Positions 48,237 through 59,007 are shown, counted from the stretch's first letter. The stretch is DNA of 64,000 bases from Mycolicibacterium duvalii (GCF_010726645.1 NZ_AP022563.1:3472001-3536000); one strand, 5' to 3'. Numbers and translations are program-made. The notes: generated by a model not told the origin, from the sequence alone.

Positions 48237-48899
48237 ATGGCCGACCCCGACCCGGTGCGAATCGTGCTGGTAGACGACCACGAGATGGTCATCGAAGGCC
48301 TCAAGGCGATGCTGGCCGCGTTCAGCAACCGGGTCACCGTGGTGGGGCAGGCCGTCGGTCCCGAGCAGGTGCTCGACGTGGTCACCGAGCTCGATCCCGA
48401 CATCGTGCTGTGCGACGTGCGGATGCAGGGGTCCAGTGGTCTGGACGTGTGCCAACAGCTACGCCAGCGCGATCCGGACCGCAAGGTGGTGATGCTGTCG
48501 GTCTACGACGACGAGCAGTACCTGTTCCAGGCGTTGCGCGTCGGCGCAGCCGGCTACCTGCTGAAGAGCATCAGCAGTGAGGAGCTGGTCCGCCAGCTGG
48601 AGTTCGCGCACGGCGGTGCGACCGCGATCGACCCCGGGATGGCCGCCCGTGCGGTGGACACCGCCGCCCGGCTGCAGCGCGACGAGTTCTGGCCCGGCGC
48701 GCGACAGGGGCTCACCCAACGGGAGAGCGAGATTCTGGCGCTGGTGGTCAACGGGCTGTCCAACCGGGCCATCGCGGCCAAGCTGATCATCGGAGACGAG
48801 ACCGTCAAGACCCATCTGAGCTCGATCTATCGCAAGCTCGGGGTCAGTGACCGCACCGGCGCGGTGGCCACGGCATTGCGGGAGGGCATCTACCAGTGA
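48237..48899 (+). CDS. NarL/FixJ-family response regulator
   Basis: A 220-residue regulator. The receiver has acidic VDDHE, phospho-acceptor Asp60 (VLCDVRMQ) and Lys in YLLKSI. The C-terminal LuxR-type helix-turn-helix spans about residues 155-215 (QGLTQRESEILALVVNGLSNRAIAAKL, ETVKTHLSSIYRKLGV). Residues diagnostic of DosR were compared from memory and do not match, so it is not called DosR. The stop overlaps the GTG of the sensor kinase gene, making a two-component pair. Confidence 0.88.
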   Translation: MADPDPVRIVLVDDHEMVIEGLKAMLAAFSNRVTVVGQAVGPEQVLDVVTELDPDIVLCDVRMQGSSGLDVCQQLRQRDPDRKVVMLSVYDDEQYLFQALRVGAAGYLLKSISSEELVRQLEFAHGGATAIDPGMAARAVDTAARLQRDEFWPGARQGLTQRESEILALVVNGLSNRAIAAKLIIGDETVKTHLSSIYRKLGVSDRTGAVATALREGIYQ

Positions 48900-50110
48900 G
48901 CTCTTCCGCCAGGGCGGTACTGACCGCCGACCGGGAACTGGCGCTGCTGCGCGAGCTGATCCAGGCGGCCTCCAGCGGACCGGGGGTCGAGCCGTTGGCG
49001 GCGGCGGCCGCTCGGATGATCACCGCGGCCACCGACAGCGACGTCTGCTTCGTCCACGTGCTCGACGACACCGAACGGTCACTGACGTTGGCCGGCGCCA
49101 CCCCACCGTTCGACTCCGAGGTCGGCAAGATCAGGTTGCCGCTCGGGCAGGGCATCTCGGGATGGGTGGCCCGCCACCGCAAACCGGTGGTGATCCGCAA
49201 GGACAAGGAGTCCGACCCGCGCTACCTGCCGTTCCGGTCGCTGCGCGGACGTGACTTCACCTCGATGGTGTCGGTGCCGATGGAGACGGCTCCGGGAGGC
49301 CTGGTAGGGGTGCTCAACGTGCACACCGTCGCCGAACGGGAGTTCGGGGACCGGGACGTGGAACTGCTGCTGGTGATCGGCCGGCTGATCGCCGGCGCCA
49401 TGCACCAGGCCCGCCTGCACCGGCAGCTGGTGGCGCGCGAACGTGCCCATGAGAACTTCGTCGAGCAGGTCATCGAGGCCCAGGAACTGGAACGGCGGCG
49501 GTTGGCGAGCGACATCCACGACGGCATCTCGCAACGACTGGTCACGCTGTCCTACCGGCTCGACGCCGCAGCGCAGGCGCTCGATGACCGTGCGGCACTG
49601 ACCGAGCAGCTGGAGCGGGCCCGGGAGCTGGCACAGCTGACCCTGCAGGAGGCCCGCGCCGCGATCAGTGGCCTGCGCCCGCCGGTGCTCGACGACCTGG
49701 GACTGTCCGGCGGGCTGGCCAGCCTGGCCCGCTCGATCCCGCAGATCGGCATCGAGGTCGACCTCGACGACACCCGGGTGCCCGACCACATCGAGCTGGC
49801 GCTGTACCGGATCGCCCAGGAATGCCTGCAGAACGTCGTCAAACACGCCCGGGCCACCCGGGCCCGGCTGACGTTCCGCCTCGACCGCACCGACGACGGG
49901 GACATCGCCCGCCTCGAGATCGCCGACGACGGCGTCGGCTTCGACACCTTCGAGCATCCGCTGGGCAGCGATGAGATGGGCGGCTACGGACTGCTGTCGA
50001 TGGCCGAGCGCGCCGAGATCGTCGGCGGGCGGCTCAACATCCGCTCGCGGCCCGGGGCCGGGACCACGGTGACCGCGACGATCCCGCTGCCCTCGACCCC
50101 GGCGGATTAG
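48896..50110 (+). CDS. GAF-domain sensor histidine kinase (HisKA_3)
   Basis: A 404-residue cytoplasmic kinase. A GAF domain covers about residues 20-175 (DSDVCFVHVLDDTERSLTLAGATP, GISGWVARHRKPVVI). A HisKA_3 helix has phospho-acceptor His208 in ASDIHDGISQRL, and the HATPase has LRPPVLDDLGL, EIADDGVGFD and GYGLLSMAERAEIVGG. No haem-type HPPMRT segment is present, so it does not belong to the DosS/DosT group. It pairs with the overlapping NarL-type regulator. The ligand is unknown. Confidence 0.88.
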   Translation: MSSSARAVLTADRELALLRELIQAASSGPGVEPLAAAAARMITAATDSDVCFVHVLDDTERSLTLAGATPPFDSEVGKIRLPLGQGISGWVARHRKPVVIRKDKESDPRYLPFRSLRGRDFTSMVSVPMETAPGGLVGVLNVHTVAEREFGDRDVELLLVIGRLIAGAMHQARLHRQLVARERAHENFVEQVIEAQELERRRLASDIHDGISQRLVTLSYRLDAAAQALDDRAALTEQLERARELAQLTLQEARAAISGLRPPVLDDLGLSGGLASLARSIPQIGIEVDLDDTRVPDHIELALYRIAQECLQNVVKHARATRARLTFRLDRTDDGDIARLEIADDGVGFDTFEHPLGSDEMGGYGLLSMAERAEIVGGRLNIRSRPGAGTTVTATIPLPSTPAD

Positions 50111-50112
50111 GC

Positions 50113-50604
50113 TCAGAAATCGCCGGCGGTGCGGCGCAGCGTCTGGATGGACGCGGCCAGCGCCCGAGACTCGTCGGCCGACATCCCGATGTCGGCGAAC
50201 ACGTCGTGGTTCAGCGTCACCGTCGCGTCCTCGACGGTGGACCGGCCGAGGTCGGTGATCCGCACCAGCGTGGTGCGCCCGTCGGTGGGGTGCGGCAGCC
50301 GTTCGACGAGGCCGTCGGCCTCCAGCCGCCGGATCGCGTGGGTCACGCTGGTGACGTGCACCTGCAGCCGGTCGGAGGCTTTGGTGATCGGCAGCGCACC
50401 GGTGCGGCTGAACGCCAGCAGGCGCAACAGCTCATACCGGGAGAAACTCAGGTCGTAGGGCCGCAACGCGTTCTCCACCCGCGCCAGCAGAATCTGATGG
50501 GCCCGCATCACCGAGGTCACCGCCACCATGCCGTCGGCGACGTCGCCCCACCCGCTGCTCTCCCAGTTCGCGCGGGCGACCGCGATCGGGTCCCGGTTCG
50601 TCAC
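50113..50604 (-). CDS. MarR-family transcriptional regulator
   Basis: A 163-residue winged-helix repressor. The recognition region spans [58 protein letters not shown], with the wing [13 protein letters not shown] 50604 overlaps the map stop (GTGA), so it is co-translated with methionine aminopeptidase. The ligand and targets are not evident. It ends 2 bases from the convergent sensor kinase gene. Confidence 0.88.
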   Translation of the reverse strand: MTNRDPIAVARANWESSGWGDVADGMVAVTSVMRAHQILLARVENALRPYDLSFSRYELLRLLAFSRTGALPITKASDRLQVHVTSVTHAIRRLEADGLVERLPHPTDGRTTLVRITDLGRSTVEDATVTLNHDVFADIGMSADESRALAASIQTLRRTAGDF

Positions 50605-51398
50605 GCCGTGAGGATGCGCGGTCCGTCGTCGGTGACCGCGACGGTGTGCTCCCAGTGCGCGGCGCGCGACCCGTCGGCGGTCACCACGGTCCACTCGTCG
50701 TCGAGCACCACGGTGCGCGTGGTACCCAGCGTCAACATCGGCTCGATCGCCAGCACCGAGCCGGGCGCCAGGTAGGGACCCCGCCCGGGTGCGCCCTCGT
50801 TGGGCAGGAACGGATCCATGTGCATCTGCCGGCCGATGCCGTGCCCGCCGTAACCGGCCACGATGCCGAACGACCGGCCGTGCCGCTGCTCGGCGGCGCG
50901 GGTACCGCGCTCGATCGCGTGCGAGACGTCGGTGAGCCGGTTGCCGGGCACCATCGCCGCGATGCCGGCCTCCATCGATTCGCGCGTCGCCTGCGACAAC
51001 GTCTCGTCCTCGGCACGTGCCGTCCCGACGCTGAAGGTGAACGCCGAGTCGCCGTGCCACCCGTCGAGGATGGCGCCGCAATCGATGGACACCAGATCGC
51101 CCTCGACGAGGATCTCGCCGGCGGTCGGGATGCCGTGCACCACGCGGTCGTTGACCGATGCGCAGATGGTGGCCGGGAACCCGTGGTAGCCGAGGAACGA
51201 CGGCACCGCACCGCCGTCGCGGATCACCGACTCGGCGACGGCGTCGAGTTCGGCGGTGCTCACGCCGGGCGCCGCGGCCGCGCGGACGGCTTTCAGCGCG
51301 GCGGCGACCAGGGCGCCGGCCGCGGCCATCGCGTCGAGTTCCCCGGCGGTGCGCTGCGCGACGACCTTGCGACCGCGCAGGCTGGGCAAAGACACCAT
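50601..51398 (-). CDS. map: Type I methionine aminopeptidase
   Basis: A 265-residue enzyme removing N-terminal Met from nascent proteins. The five metal ligands are visible: two Asp in [17 protein letters not shown], His in GGHGIG, Glu in AIEPMLT and Glu in [15 protein letters not shown] 51398 gives the expected length of MapA (Rv0734). It lies 4 bases after adk and is followed by the MarR gene. Confidence 0.95.
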   Translation of the reverse strand: MVSLPSLRGRKVVAQRTAGELDAMAAAGALVAAALKAVRAAAAPGVSTAELDAVAESVIRDGGAVPSFLGYHGFPATICASVNDRVVHGIPTAGEILVEGDLVSIDCGAILDGWHGDSAFTFSVGTARAEDETLSQATRESMEAGIAAMVPGNRLTDVSHAIERGTRAAEQRHGRSFGIVAGYGGHGIGRQMHMDPFLPNEGAPGRGPYLAPGSVLAIEPMLTLGTTRTVVLDDEWTVVTADGSRAAHWEHTVAVTDDGPRILTA

Positions 51399-51402
51399 GG
51401 GG

Positions 51403-51948
51403 CTAGCGGCCCAGGGCCTTGCGCGCCCGGGTGAAGACCTCGTCGAGATCGCCGACGGCGTCGACGGTGGTGACGGAGTCGCGGTAGTAGTCGAGCAGCG
51501 GAGCGGTCTCGTCGCGGTACACCTTGAACCGGTTGCGGATGACGTCCTCGGTGTCATCGGCGCGGCCGCGGCCCTTGAGCCGGTTGACCAGTTCCTCCTC
51601 GGGCACCTTGAACTCGAGCACCGCGTCCAGCGACAGGTTGCGCTTCTCGAGCATCGCGTCGAGGGCCTTGGCCTGCTCGACCGACCGGGGGAACCCGTCG
51701 AGGATGAAGCCCTGCGCGGCGTCGTCGTCGTCGAGCCGGTCGTCGACGAGCGCGTTGGTCAGCGTCGCGGGGACCAGGTCACCGGCGTCGAGGTACTTCT
51801 TGGCCTCAAGACCCAACTCGGTGCCGTTGGTGATGTTGAAACGGAACAGGTCACCGGTCGAGATGTGGGGAACGCCGAGGCTGTCGGCCAGCTTCGCGGC
51901 CTGCGTGCCCTTGCCCGCACCGGGCGGCCCCAACAACACGATTCTCAA
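51403..51948 (-). CDS. adk: Adenylate kinase
   Basis: A 181-residue short-form kinase interconverting ATP and AMP with two ADP. P-loop [23 protein letters not shown], and [14 protein letters not shown]. It lacks the zinc-binding LID insertion of long forms. TTG 51948 is the start, preceded by GAGAGGG. Sits between secY and map, as in M. tuberculosis Rv0733. Confidence 0.96.
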   Translation of the reverse strand: MRIVLLGPPGAGKGTQAAKLADSLGVPHISTGDLFRFNITNGTELGLEAKKYLDAGDLVPATLTNALVDDRLDDDDAAQGFILDGFPRSVEQAKALDAMLEKRNLSLDAVLEFKVPEEELVNRLKGRGRADDTEDVIRNRFKVYRDETAPLLDYYRDSVTTVDAVGDLDEVFTRARKALGR

Positions 51949-51963
51949 CTTAAGAACCCTCTC

Positions 51964-53307
51964 TCACTTCAAGAAGCCTTCGTAGTTGCGCTGCATCAGC
52001 TGGCTTTCGATTTGCTTGATCGTGTCGAGGCCGACGCCGACCATGATGAGCACCGCGGTGCCGCCGAACGGCAGGTTCTGCACCGAGCCGGTGTTGCCCA
52101 TCTCCAGGAACAGGTTCGGCAGCACGGCGATCACACCGAGATAGATCGAACCCGGAAGCGTGATCCTCGACAGCACGAACCGCAGATAGTCGGCGGTGGC
52201 CTTGCCGGGCCGGATGCCCGGGATGAAGCCGCCGTACTTCTTCATCTCGTCGGCGCGTTCGTCGGGGTTGAACGAGATCGACACGTAGAAGTACGTGAAG
52301 AAGACGATCAGGCCGAAGTACATCGCGATGTATATCGGGTCGGCCGGGTTGGTCAGATTCTCCGCGATGAAGGTCTGCCACCAACTGGTGTTGGTGTTGG
52401 TTCCGTCGCCGGCGCTGGCCACCAGCTGACTGATCAGATGTGGAATGTAGATCAGCGAGGACGCGAAGATCACCGGGATCACGCCGGCCTGGTTGACCTT
52501 CAACGGCAGGTAGGTCGACGTGCCGCCGTACATCCGCCGGCCGACCATGCGCTTGGCGTACTGCACCGGGATGCGTCGCTGCCCCTGCTCGACGAACACC
52601 ACGCCGATGATGATGACCAGTGCCGCCACGCAGACCAGGGCGAACACCATGCCACCGCGGCTCTCCAGGATGGTCTGGCCCTCGATCGGGATACGCGCCG
52701 CGATACCGGCGAAGATCAGCAGCGACATGCCGTTGCCGATGCCGCGCTCGGTGACCAGCTCACCCATCCACATCACCAGCGCCGCACCGGCGGTCATCAC
52801 CAGCACGATGACGACCAGGGTGAAGATGTTCAGGCCCTCGCTCTGGCCCTCGATGATGTCGAGCGTGCAGCCCTGCAGCAGGCCGCCGTTGGCGGCCAGC
52901 GCCACGATGCTGGTGGCCTGCAGGATGGCCAGCGCGATCGACAGATAACGCGTGTACTGCGTCATCTTGGCCTGGCCGGCCTGCCCCTCCTTACGCAGCT
53001 GCTCGAACCGCGGGATCACCACCGTGAGCAGCTGCACGATGATGCTGGCGGTGATGTAGGGCATCACGCCGACGGCGAACACCGTCAACTGCAGCAGCGC
53101 GCCACCGGAGAACAGGTTGATCAGCGAGTAGATCTGCGCCGACTCCCCGCCGCTGACGTCGGCGATGCACTGCTGGATATTGGGGTAGTTCACCCCGGGT
53201 GACGGGATGGCCGCACCGACCCGGTAGAGGATCACGATCCCGAGCGTGAACAGGATCTTTCGCCTCAGATCGACTGTCCGCAGTGATGAGATGAAAGCCG
53301 AGAGCAC
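51964..53307 (-). CDS. secY: Protein translocase subunit SecY
   Basis: A 447-residue channel protein of the Sec translocon with ten predicted membrane helices. SecY signatures: the N-terminal FISSLRTVDLRRKILFTLGIVILYRVG, the YITASIIVQLLT segment, and the cytosolic KRMVGRRMYGGTSTYLPLKVNQAGVIPVIFASS. GTG 53307 follows GCAGGAGGAAAGA. It leads the secY-adk-map-marR run. Confidence 0.97.
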   Translation of the reverse strand: MLSAFISSLRTVDLRRKILFTLGIVILYRVGAAIPSPGVNYPNIQQCIADVSGGESAQIYSLINLFSGGALLQLTVFAVGVMPYITASIIVQLLTVVIPRFEQLRKEGQAGQAKMTQYTRYLSIALAILQATSIVALAANGGLLQGCTLDIIEGQSEGLNIFTLVVIVLVMTAGAALVMWMGELVTERGIGNGMSLLIFAGIAARIPIEGQTILESRGGMVFALVCVAALVIIIGVVFVEQGQRRIPVQYAKRMVGRRMYGGTSTYLPLKVNQAGVIPVIFASSLIYIPHLISQLVASAGDGTNTNTSWWQTFIAENLTNPADPIYIAMYFGLIVFFTYFYVSISFNPDERADEMKKYGGFIPGIRPGKATADYLRFVLSRITLPGSIYLGVIAVLPNLFLEMGNTGSVQNLPFGGTAVLIMVGVGLDTIKQIESQLMQRNYEGFLK

Positions 53308-53509
53308 TCTTTCCTCCTGCACGGCCGACTTGTCGATCGCGGCGTGCTCATGTGGCTGGCGTGACCAGCGTTGGTTTAAGTCGTGCGCGCGACGGCACGA
53401 GCAGGCATCCGGCCTGCGCAAGTCACGCGTTCAAACAGTCTACGAGACTAACAGTTGCCGCTCCGATGGCCCGAATCCGAGGCGTACAGTCGTGGTAGCT
53501 CCTTAAGTC

Positions 53510-53521
53510 AACTAACTAGTT
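53510..53521. promoter_or_regulatory. Inverted repeat AACTA-AC-TAGTT upstream of the methyltransferase genes
   Basis: A perfect 5-bp inverted repeat with a 2-bp centre, 14 bases before the first methyltransferase start. AT-rich within a GC-rich region, so it may be an operator. No binding protein is known. Confidence 0.35.
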
Positions 53522-53535
53522 TGTCGAGGTTTCCT

Positions 53536-54459
53536 ATGCCCCGAAGTGATGACGACACCTGGGATCTGGCGTCCAGCGTCGGCGCCACCGCGACGCTGGT
53601 CGCCGCGGCCCGCGCCGTCGCGACCCGCGCTGCCGAGCCGCTCATCGACGACCCGTTCGCCGAACCGCTGGTGCGCGCGGTCGGGGTGGATTTCTTCACC
53701 CGGCTCGCCGCCGGCGAGCTGACGCCGGAGGACCTCGACGCCGGCGACGGCGAGTCGCCGGTCGGGATGAGCCGCTTCGCCGACGGGATGGCCGCCCGCA
53801 CGCGCTTCTTCGACGAGTTCTTCGCCGACGCCACCGCCGCGGGTATCCGGCAGGCGGTGATCCTGGCCGCCGGACTCGACGCCCGGGCCTACCGCCTGGA
53901 CTGGCCCGCCGGCACGGTCCTGTTCGAGGTCGACCAGCCCGAGGTGATCGCGTTCAAGCGCCGGACGCTGGCGCGGCTGGGCGCCGAGCCGGCGACCGAG
54001 CTGCGCACCGTGGCCGTCGACCTGCGGCAGGACTGGCCGGCCGCGCTGGCCGCCGCCGGCTTCGACGCCACCCGGCCGACGGCCTGGATCGCCGAGGGTC
54101 TGTTCGGTTACCTGCCCCCGGAGGCCCAGGACCGGTTGCTGGACCAGATTTCCGCGCTGAGCCCTCCGGGTAGCCGACTGGCCGCCGAAGGCGTGCCCGC
54201 ACACCAGGCCGAGGACCCCGCCGAGATCCGTACGCGGATGCAAACCTCCACCGACCAGTGGCGCCGGCACGGATTCGACCTGGACTTCTCGGAACTGGTG
54301 TTCCTCGGGGATCGCTCCGAGCTCCCCGGGTATCTGATCGGCCAGGGCTGGACGGTCGAGGCGGTGCCCACCAATGATCTGTTGCAGCGCTACGGACTCG
54401 ACCGGCTCGACACCGACGAAGGCTTCGCCGAAGTCGTCTACGTGACGGCTCAGAGGTAG
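53536..54459 (+). CDS. SAM-dependent methyltransferase 1 (TIGR00027/LCMT-like family)
   Basis: A 307-residue member of the mycobacterial SAM methyltransferase family. Signature: [46 protein letters not shown], and the SAM site [16 protein letters not shown]. The [12 protein letters not shown] and [11 protein letters not shown] motifs are conserved. Substrate unknown; members were named for similarity to leucine carboxyl methyltransferases. ATG 53536 begins the conserved N-terminus. First of three adjacent paralogues. Confidence 0.9.
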   Translation: MPRSDDDTWDLASSVGATATLVAAARAVATRAAEPLIDDPFAEPLVRAVGVDFFTRLAAGELTPEDLDAGDGESPVGMSRFADGMAARTRFFDEFFADATAAGIRQAVILAAGLDARAYRLDWPAGTVLFEVDQPEVIAFKRRTLARLGAEPATELRTVAVDLRQDWPAALAAAGFDATRPTAWIAEGLFGYLPPEAQDRLLDQISALSPPGSRLAAEGVPAHQAEDPAEIRTRMQTSTDQWRRHGFDLDFSELVFLGDRSELPGYLIGQGWTVEAVPTNDLLQRYGLDRLDTDEGFAEVVYVTAQR

Positions 54460-54473
54460 GAGGACACCGCACG

Positions 54474-55373
54474 ATGGCACGAACCGATCGCGACACCTGG
54501 GATCTGGCCTCCAGCGTGGGGGCGACCGCGACGTCGGTGGCGTCGACACGCGCCTTCGCCAGCCGCGGGCCCGACCCGCTGATCGACGACCCGTACGCGG
54601 TGATGCTGGTCGAGGCCGTCGGGCTGCCGCATTTCATCAAGGTGGCCCACGGCGAGATCGACTTCGATTCCGATCCGCTGTTCGGCGCCCAGCTGATGCG
54701 TGAGCAGATCGCGGTGCGCACCCGCTTCTTCGACGATTTCTTCGCCGAGGCGGGACGGGCCGGGATAACCCAGGCGGTGATCCTGGCTGCCGGACTCGAC
54801 GCCCGGGCCTACCGCCTGGACTGGCCGAAAGGCACCGTGGTCTTCGAGGTGGACCAACCCGACGTGATCGAGTTCAAAACCCAGGTGCTGGCCGAGGACG
54901 GCGCACAACCGAAAGCCGAGCACCGCACCGTCGGCATCGACCTGCGCGACGACTGGGCCGCCGCGCTGCGCGAGCACGGTTTCGACCCCTCGGCGCCCAC
55001 GGCGTGGATCGCCGAAGGCCTGCTGATCTACCTGCCCCCGGATGCGCAGGACCGGCTGCTGGACCACATCACCGCGCTGAGCGCACCGGGCAGCCGACTG
55101 GCCACCGAGCACATGGACGCCAAGGCGCTGACGGGCGAGTGGGCCAGAGCCATGACCGAGCGCGCGCGCCGGCACGGTAGCGACGTCAACCTCGAGGAGC
55201 TGTTCTACAACGGTCCGCGCACCTCGGCCGCCGAGCATCTGCGGGCCCAGGGGTGGGAGGTCGACATCCTTCCCACCACCGCCGCGTATCGGGCGCAGGG
55301 ATTCGAGCCGCCGCGCAACGACCTGATGGCGATGATCGGCGACTCCGGCTACCTGTCGGCCCGGTTGGGATAG
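54474..55373 (+). CDS. SAM-dependent methyltransferase 2 (TIGR00027/LCMT-like family)
   Basis: A 299-residue paralogue of the preceding protein: [56 protein letters not shown] and [12 protein letters not shown]. It begins 14 bases after gene 1 with AGGAGGACACC upstream, and gene 3 starts 4 bases after it. The three copies differ most in the residue 60-85 region, which may set substrate choice. Confidence 0.9.
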   Translation: MARTDRDTWDLASSVGATATSVASTRAFASRGPDPLIDDPYAVMLVEAVGLPHFIKVAHGEIDFDSDPLFGAQLMREQIAVRTRFFDDFFAEAGRAGITQAVILAAGLDARAYRLDWPKGTVVFEVDQPDVIEFKTQVLAEDGAQPKAEHRTVGIDLRDDWAAALREHGFDPSAPTAWIAEGLLIYLPPDAQDRLLDHITALSAPGSRLATEHMDAKALTGEWARAMTERARRHGSDVNLEELFYNGPRTSAAEHLRAQGWEVDILPTTAAYRAQGFEPPRNDLMAMIGDSGYLSARLG

Positions 55374-55377
55374 CGAC

Positions 55378-56310
55378 ATGGCGCGCGCCGAGGATGACAC
55401 CTGGGACCTGGCCTCCAGCGTCGGGGCCACCGCGACGATGGTCGCCGCCGCACGGGCGATGGCCAGTGCCGACCCCGACCCGCTGATCGACGACCCGTTC
55501 GCCGGCCCGTTGGTGCGCGCGGTCGGCATCGATCTGTTCACCAGGATGCTCGACGGCGAGCTCGACCTGTCCCTGTTTCCCGACATGACCCCCGAACGGG
55601 TTCAGGCCATGATCGACGGGATGGCCGTACGCACCAAGTTCTTCGACGACAGCATGCTGGCGTCGGCGGCGGCCGGAGTCCGTCAGGTCGTGATCCTGGC
55701 ATCGGGTCTGGACGCGCGCGCCTACCGGCTGGGGTGGCCGCCGGAAACCGTGATCTACGAGCTGGACCAACCGCAGGTCATCGAGTTCAAGACGCAGACG
55801 CTGGCCGGGCTCGGCGCGCAGCCGCGCGCGACCCGGCGAACGGTCGCCATCGACCTGCGGCAGGACTGGCCGGCGGCGTTACGCGACGCCGGCTTCGACG
55901 CGACGCAGCCGACGGCCTGGCTGGCCGAGGGTCTGCTGATCTACCTGCCCTCCGACGCCCAGGATCTGCTGTTCGACCGGATCACCGCGCTGTCGGCCCC
56001 CGGCTCGACGGTGTCGACCGAGTATGTCCCCGGCATCGTCGACTTCGACACCGAGAAGGCCCGCGCGCTGGCCCAGCCACTGCAACAGCACGGCCTCGAC
56101 CTCGACATGTCCACCCTGGTCTACGCCGGCGAGCGCAGCCACGTGGGGGACTACCTGGGCGGCCTGGGCTGGGCGGTGACCGCGACACCCCGCGACGAAC
56201 TGTTCGCCCGGTTCGACCGCGCGCTGCCCGAGGACGCGACCGATCAGGATCCACTGGGCGGCCAGATCATCTACGTCAGAGCCGAGTTGGCCCCAACCAC
56301 AACACGTTGA
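55378..56310 (+). CDS. SAM-dependent methyltransferase 3 (TIGR00027/LCMT-like family)
   Basis: A 310-residue third paralogue with the same signatures ([55 protein letters not shown]). The SAM site has Ser in place of Ala (LASGLDAR). Its last 35 bases overlap the convergent sppA gene. The tandem set sits at the locus that in M. tuberculosis holds Rv0725c/Rv0726c-type genes, inverted here relative to sppA and secY in the usual way. Confidence 0.9.
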   Translation: MARAEDDTWDLASSVGATATMVAAARAMASADPDPLIDDPFAGPLVRAVGIDLFTRMLDGELDLSLFPDMTPERVQAMIDGMAVRTKFFDDSMLASAAAGVRQVVILASGLDARAYRLGWPPETVIYELDQPQVIEFKTQTLAGLGAQPRATRRTVAIDLRQDWPAALRDAGFDATQPTAWLAEGLLIYLPSDAQDLLFDRITALSAPGSTVSTEYVPGIVDFDTEKARALAQPLQQHGLDLDMSTLVYAGERSHVGDYLGGLGWAVTATPRDELFARFDRALPEDATDQDPLGGQIIYVRAELAPTTTR

Positions 56311-58042
56311 CGCCGCTCAGCGAGCGCTGGGTGTGATCGACGACGTCGGCCACCGAGCGAAACGCCAACCCGCCCAGTGCCTCGGACAGGGTCGCGGCCG
56401 GCTGCGAGGACGGCTTGGGCCGCAGCATGTCGAACAGCGACGAACCGGGCAGGTGCACGAGGGTGACCTTGGCGTCGGCGTCCAGACCGGCCAGCAACTT
56501 GGCCCGGCGGATCGCGGTGCGCAGGCCGCCCAGTTCGTCCACCAGACCCCGCTCATGGGCGTCGGCACCGGTCCACACCCGGCCGCGGGCGACCTGCTCG
56601 ACCGCCTCCACGCTCATCGACCGGCCGTCGGCGACCCGCGCGACGAAGTCGGTGTAGAACAGGTCGGCCTCAGCTTCGACGTGGGCCTGCTGCTCCTCGG
56701 TGAACGGCGCGTTGACCGACCACGCGTCGGCATTGGCGTTGGTGCGCACGGTGTCCGAACCGACGCCGAGGCGGTCCTTGAGTCCGCGGGCCACCAGCTT
56801 GCCGGTGACCACGCCGATCGAACCGGTCAGCGTGCCCGGGTTGGCGACGATGGCGTCGGCCGCCATCGACACGTAGTAGCCGCCGGAGGCGGCGACCGCG
56901 CCCATCGACGCCACCACCGGGGTGCCGCCTTCGCGGGTGCGGACCACTTCCCGCCAGATGGTCTCCGAACCGGTCACCGACCCGCCGGGACTGTCGACCC
57001 GCAACACGATCGCGGCGACGTCGTCGTCGGCGGCCGCTTCCCGCAGCGCCGCGGCGATGGTGTCCCCGCCGGCCGCCGAACTGCCCATCGGTGACATCTG
57101 CCTCCCGCCCCGGCCGCTGACGATCGGCCCCGACAGGGTCACCACCGCGATGGTCGGCTGGCTCTTCAGGCCGGGCATGGCCGGTTTGCGGGCCCGGGCG
57201 TAGCGCGACAGGTAGAGCCGCGGCGGGGCGTCGTCGGCATCCGCGTTTCCGGAGGCGGCGCCCGCGTCGAGACCGGCAATGTGCGCATACGCCTCGTCCC
57301 GGAATCCGACGCGGTCGATGAGTCCCGCGGCCAGCGCGTCGTCACGGAGCAGCGGCGCCCGGTCGGCGAGCGCGTCCAGGGCGCCGACGTCGACCTTGCG
57401 CACGGCGGCGATCGCTTCCCAGACCTGCGCGCGCAGGCTGTTCACCAGCGCGGAGTCGGCTTCGCGGTGGGCTTCGGTGTAGCCGTGCTCGGTGAACAGG
57501 TTGGCCGCCGACTTGTACTCGCCGCGCGCCACGAACTGTGCCTCGACGCCGAGCTTGTCCAGCGCGTCGCGCAGGAACAGCGCACTGGTGGCGAACCCGA
57601 TGAGGCCGACGGTTCCCGACGGCTGCATCCACACCTCGCCGAACGCCGAGGCCAGGTAGTAGGACAGGGTGCCCGGGTAGGTCTCGGCCCACGCCAGCGA
57701 CGGCTTCTTGGCGGTGAACGCCGCGATGGCCTCCCGCAGCTCCTGCACCGGGCCGGGCGGGGCGGCGGTGATCTGGACCCGGGCGATCAGCCCGGCCACC
57801 CGTGGGTCGTCCGCGGCCCGGTGGATCGCGTCGACGGCTTCGCGCAGCAGCAACGGTTTGGGCCCCAATGCCCCGGACAGGATGGCGATCGGGTCGAAGC
57901 CCGTGGTCTCCGGCGGCACGTTCTGCAGGTCCAGCTCGAGGATGCAGCCATCGGGTACACCCTGGTGACGGGCGGTGTCGACCTTGCGGGCCAGGTGGCG
58001 AACGTCGTCGAGGCCGGGCAGACCGGACAGCAGAGAGAGCAT
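56276..58042 (-). CDS. sppA: Signal peptide peptidase SppA (67-kDa type, protease IV)
   Basis: A 588-residue serine protease with tandem SppA domains that degrades cleaved signal peptides at the membrane. The Ser/Lys dyad is visible: Lys177 in [12 protein letters not shown] (N-terminal domain) and Ser386 in [10 protein letters not shown] (C-terminal domain). Also [14 protein letters not shown] and [10 protein letters not shown]. No strong N-terminal transmembrane anchor is seen. Corresponds to Rv0724. Confidence 0.94.
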   Translation of the reverse strand: MLSLLSGLPGLDDVRHLARKVDTARHQGVPDGCILELDLQNVPPETTGFDPIAILSGALGPKPLLLREAVDAIHRAADDPRVAGLIARVQITAAPPGPVQELREAIAAFTAKKPSLAWAETYPGTLSYYLASAFGEVWMQPSGTVGLIGFATSALFLRDALDKLGVEAQFVARGEYKSAANLFTEHGYTEAHREADSALVNSLRAQVWEAIAAVRKVDVGALDALADRAPLLRDDALAAGLIDRVGFRDEAYAHIAGLDAGAASGNADADDAPPRLYLSRYARARKPAMPGLKSQPTIAVVTLSGPIVSGRGGRQMSPMGSSAAGGDTIAAALREAAADDDVAAIVLRVDSPGGSVTGSETIWREVVRTREGGTPVVASMGAVAASGGYYVSMAADAIVANPGTLTGSIGVVTGKLVARGLKDRLGVGSDTVRTNANADAWSVNAPFTEEQQAHVEAEADLFYTDFVARVADGRSMSVEAVEQVARGRVWTGADAHERGLVDELGGLRTAIRRAKLLAGLDADAKVTLVHLPGSSLFDMLRPKPSSQPAATLSEALGGLAFRSVADVVDHTQRSLSGVNVLWLGPTRL

Positions 58043-58093
58043 GGTCGAAAGCCTACCGACGGCCGGCGGCGCCCCCTGCGCGGCGGCGCGAGG

Positions 58094-58441
58094 TCAGCGA
58101 CCGACCAAGCGCGCGTACTGCGGGCAGTACGCGGCCACCGACACCCGCATCAGCCCGGTGGCCTTGTCGCGGTCCAGGCCGGAGTTCTGCACCGTGCTGC
58201 GCACGCCGCGCACCACCGGGACCGGGTTGGGATTGCCGGCCAGCCCCGAGGTGAGCAGGTCGCAGACCTGCTTGCCGACCGCGGGCACGTCGGGAATGCG
58301 GCTGGTGTCGATACCGAGCGCCTTCACGGCGTCGGCGAAGCGTTGATCGTCAGGTTGCGCTGCAGCCGGTGCGGCCGCACCGAAAGCGGTCAGGCCGGCG
58401 GCGACCATCGCCGCGGCCACGGCGCGACGGTAGCGAATCAT
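58094..58441 (-). CDS. Secreted DUF732-type protein
   Basis: A 115-residue exported protein. Signal peptide at residues 1-28 (MIRYRRAVAAAMVAAGLTAFGAAAPAAA followed by QPDD). The mature part follows the mycobacterial DUF732 pattern: DDQRFADAVKALGI, GKQVCDLLTSG, and SVAAYCPQYARL, with two Cys likely forming a disulfide. The function of the family is unclear. Located between sppA and the ribosomal operon, which ends in a hairpin before it. Confidence 0.82.
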   Translation of the reverse strand: MIRYRRAVAAAMVAAGLTAFGAAAPAAAQPDDQRFADAVKALGIDTSRIPDVPAVGKQVCDLLTSGLAGNPNPVPVVRGVRSTVQNSGLDRDKATGLMRVSVAAYCPQYARLVGR

Positions 58442-58520
58442 GGTTGCTCCTCGGTCATTTCCCCTGCGGCAGTCTAATCGTGTGTGGCGCCGCGCGCGTT
58501 ACGAGCGCATCCACGCAGAA

Positions 58521-58542
58521 AGCCCCTACCGAAGCAGGGGCT
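58521..58542 (-). terminator. Hairpin terminator after the ribosomal operon
   Basis: AGCCCCT and AGGGGCT form a perfect 7-bp stem around an 8-base loop. It lies 20 bases beyond the rplO stop on the minus strand and is followed there by TTTCT, a short T-tract typical of weak actinobacterial terminators. Confidence 0.65.
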
Positions 58543-58561
58543 CTCTGACCACAACGATCGT

Positions 58562-59005
58562 CTACAGCTCGGTGGCGGTGCCGCCCGCAGAGGTGATCGC
58601 CTCGCGGGCGCTGCCGCTGAACTTGTGCGCGGTCACGTCGACCTTGGCCGACAGTTTGCCGTCGCCGAGCACCTTGACGAGGGTGTTCTTGCGCACCAGG
58701 CCCTTGGCCACCAGCTCGTCGACACCCACGGTGCCCCCGTCCGGGAACGCCTTGTTGATGTCACCGACGTTGACCACGGCGTACTCGGTGCGGAAGCGGT
58801 TGCGGAACCCCTTGAGCTTGGGCAGCCGCATGTGGATGGGCATCTGCCCGCCCTCGAACATCACCGGCACGTTCTTGCGCGCCTTGGTGCCCTTGGTGCC
58901 ACGGCCGGCGGTCTTGCCCTTGGAGCCTTCACCGCGGCCCACCCGCGTCTTGGGGGTCTTCTCCCCCGGCGCGGGTCGCAGGTCGTGCAGCTTGATCGGA
59001 GCCAT
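58562..59005 (-). CDS. rplO: 50S ribosomal protein L15
   Basis: A 147-residue L15, with the Gly/Arg/Lys-rich N-terminus ([35 protein letters not shown]) that threads through 23S rRNA and a globular end with [11 protein letters not shown]. It is the last gene of the operon; ATG 59005 is preceded by GAGGAGG, 2 bases from the L30 stop. Confidence 0.97.
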   Translation of the reverse strand: MAPIKLHDLRPAPGEKTPKTRVGRGEGSKGKTAGRGTKGTKARKNVPVMFEGGQMPIHMRLPKLKGFRNRFRTEYAVVNVGDINKAFPDGGTVGVDELVAKGLVRKNTLVKVLGDGKLSAKVDVTAHKFSGSAREAITSAGGTATEL

Positions 59006-59007
59006 GG

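Noticed and set aside
48237..50110. NarL-type regulator and GAF kinase as the DosR-DosS pair
   Set aside because: The kinase lacks the HPPMRT haem segment and a second GAF domain, and the regulator's recognition helix does not look like DosR.
51256..53202. Rightward 648-codon frame opposite secY, adk and map
   Set aside because: Rich in His/Asp/Gln from antisense reading of membrane-protein codons; not a real protein.
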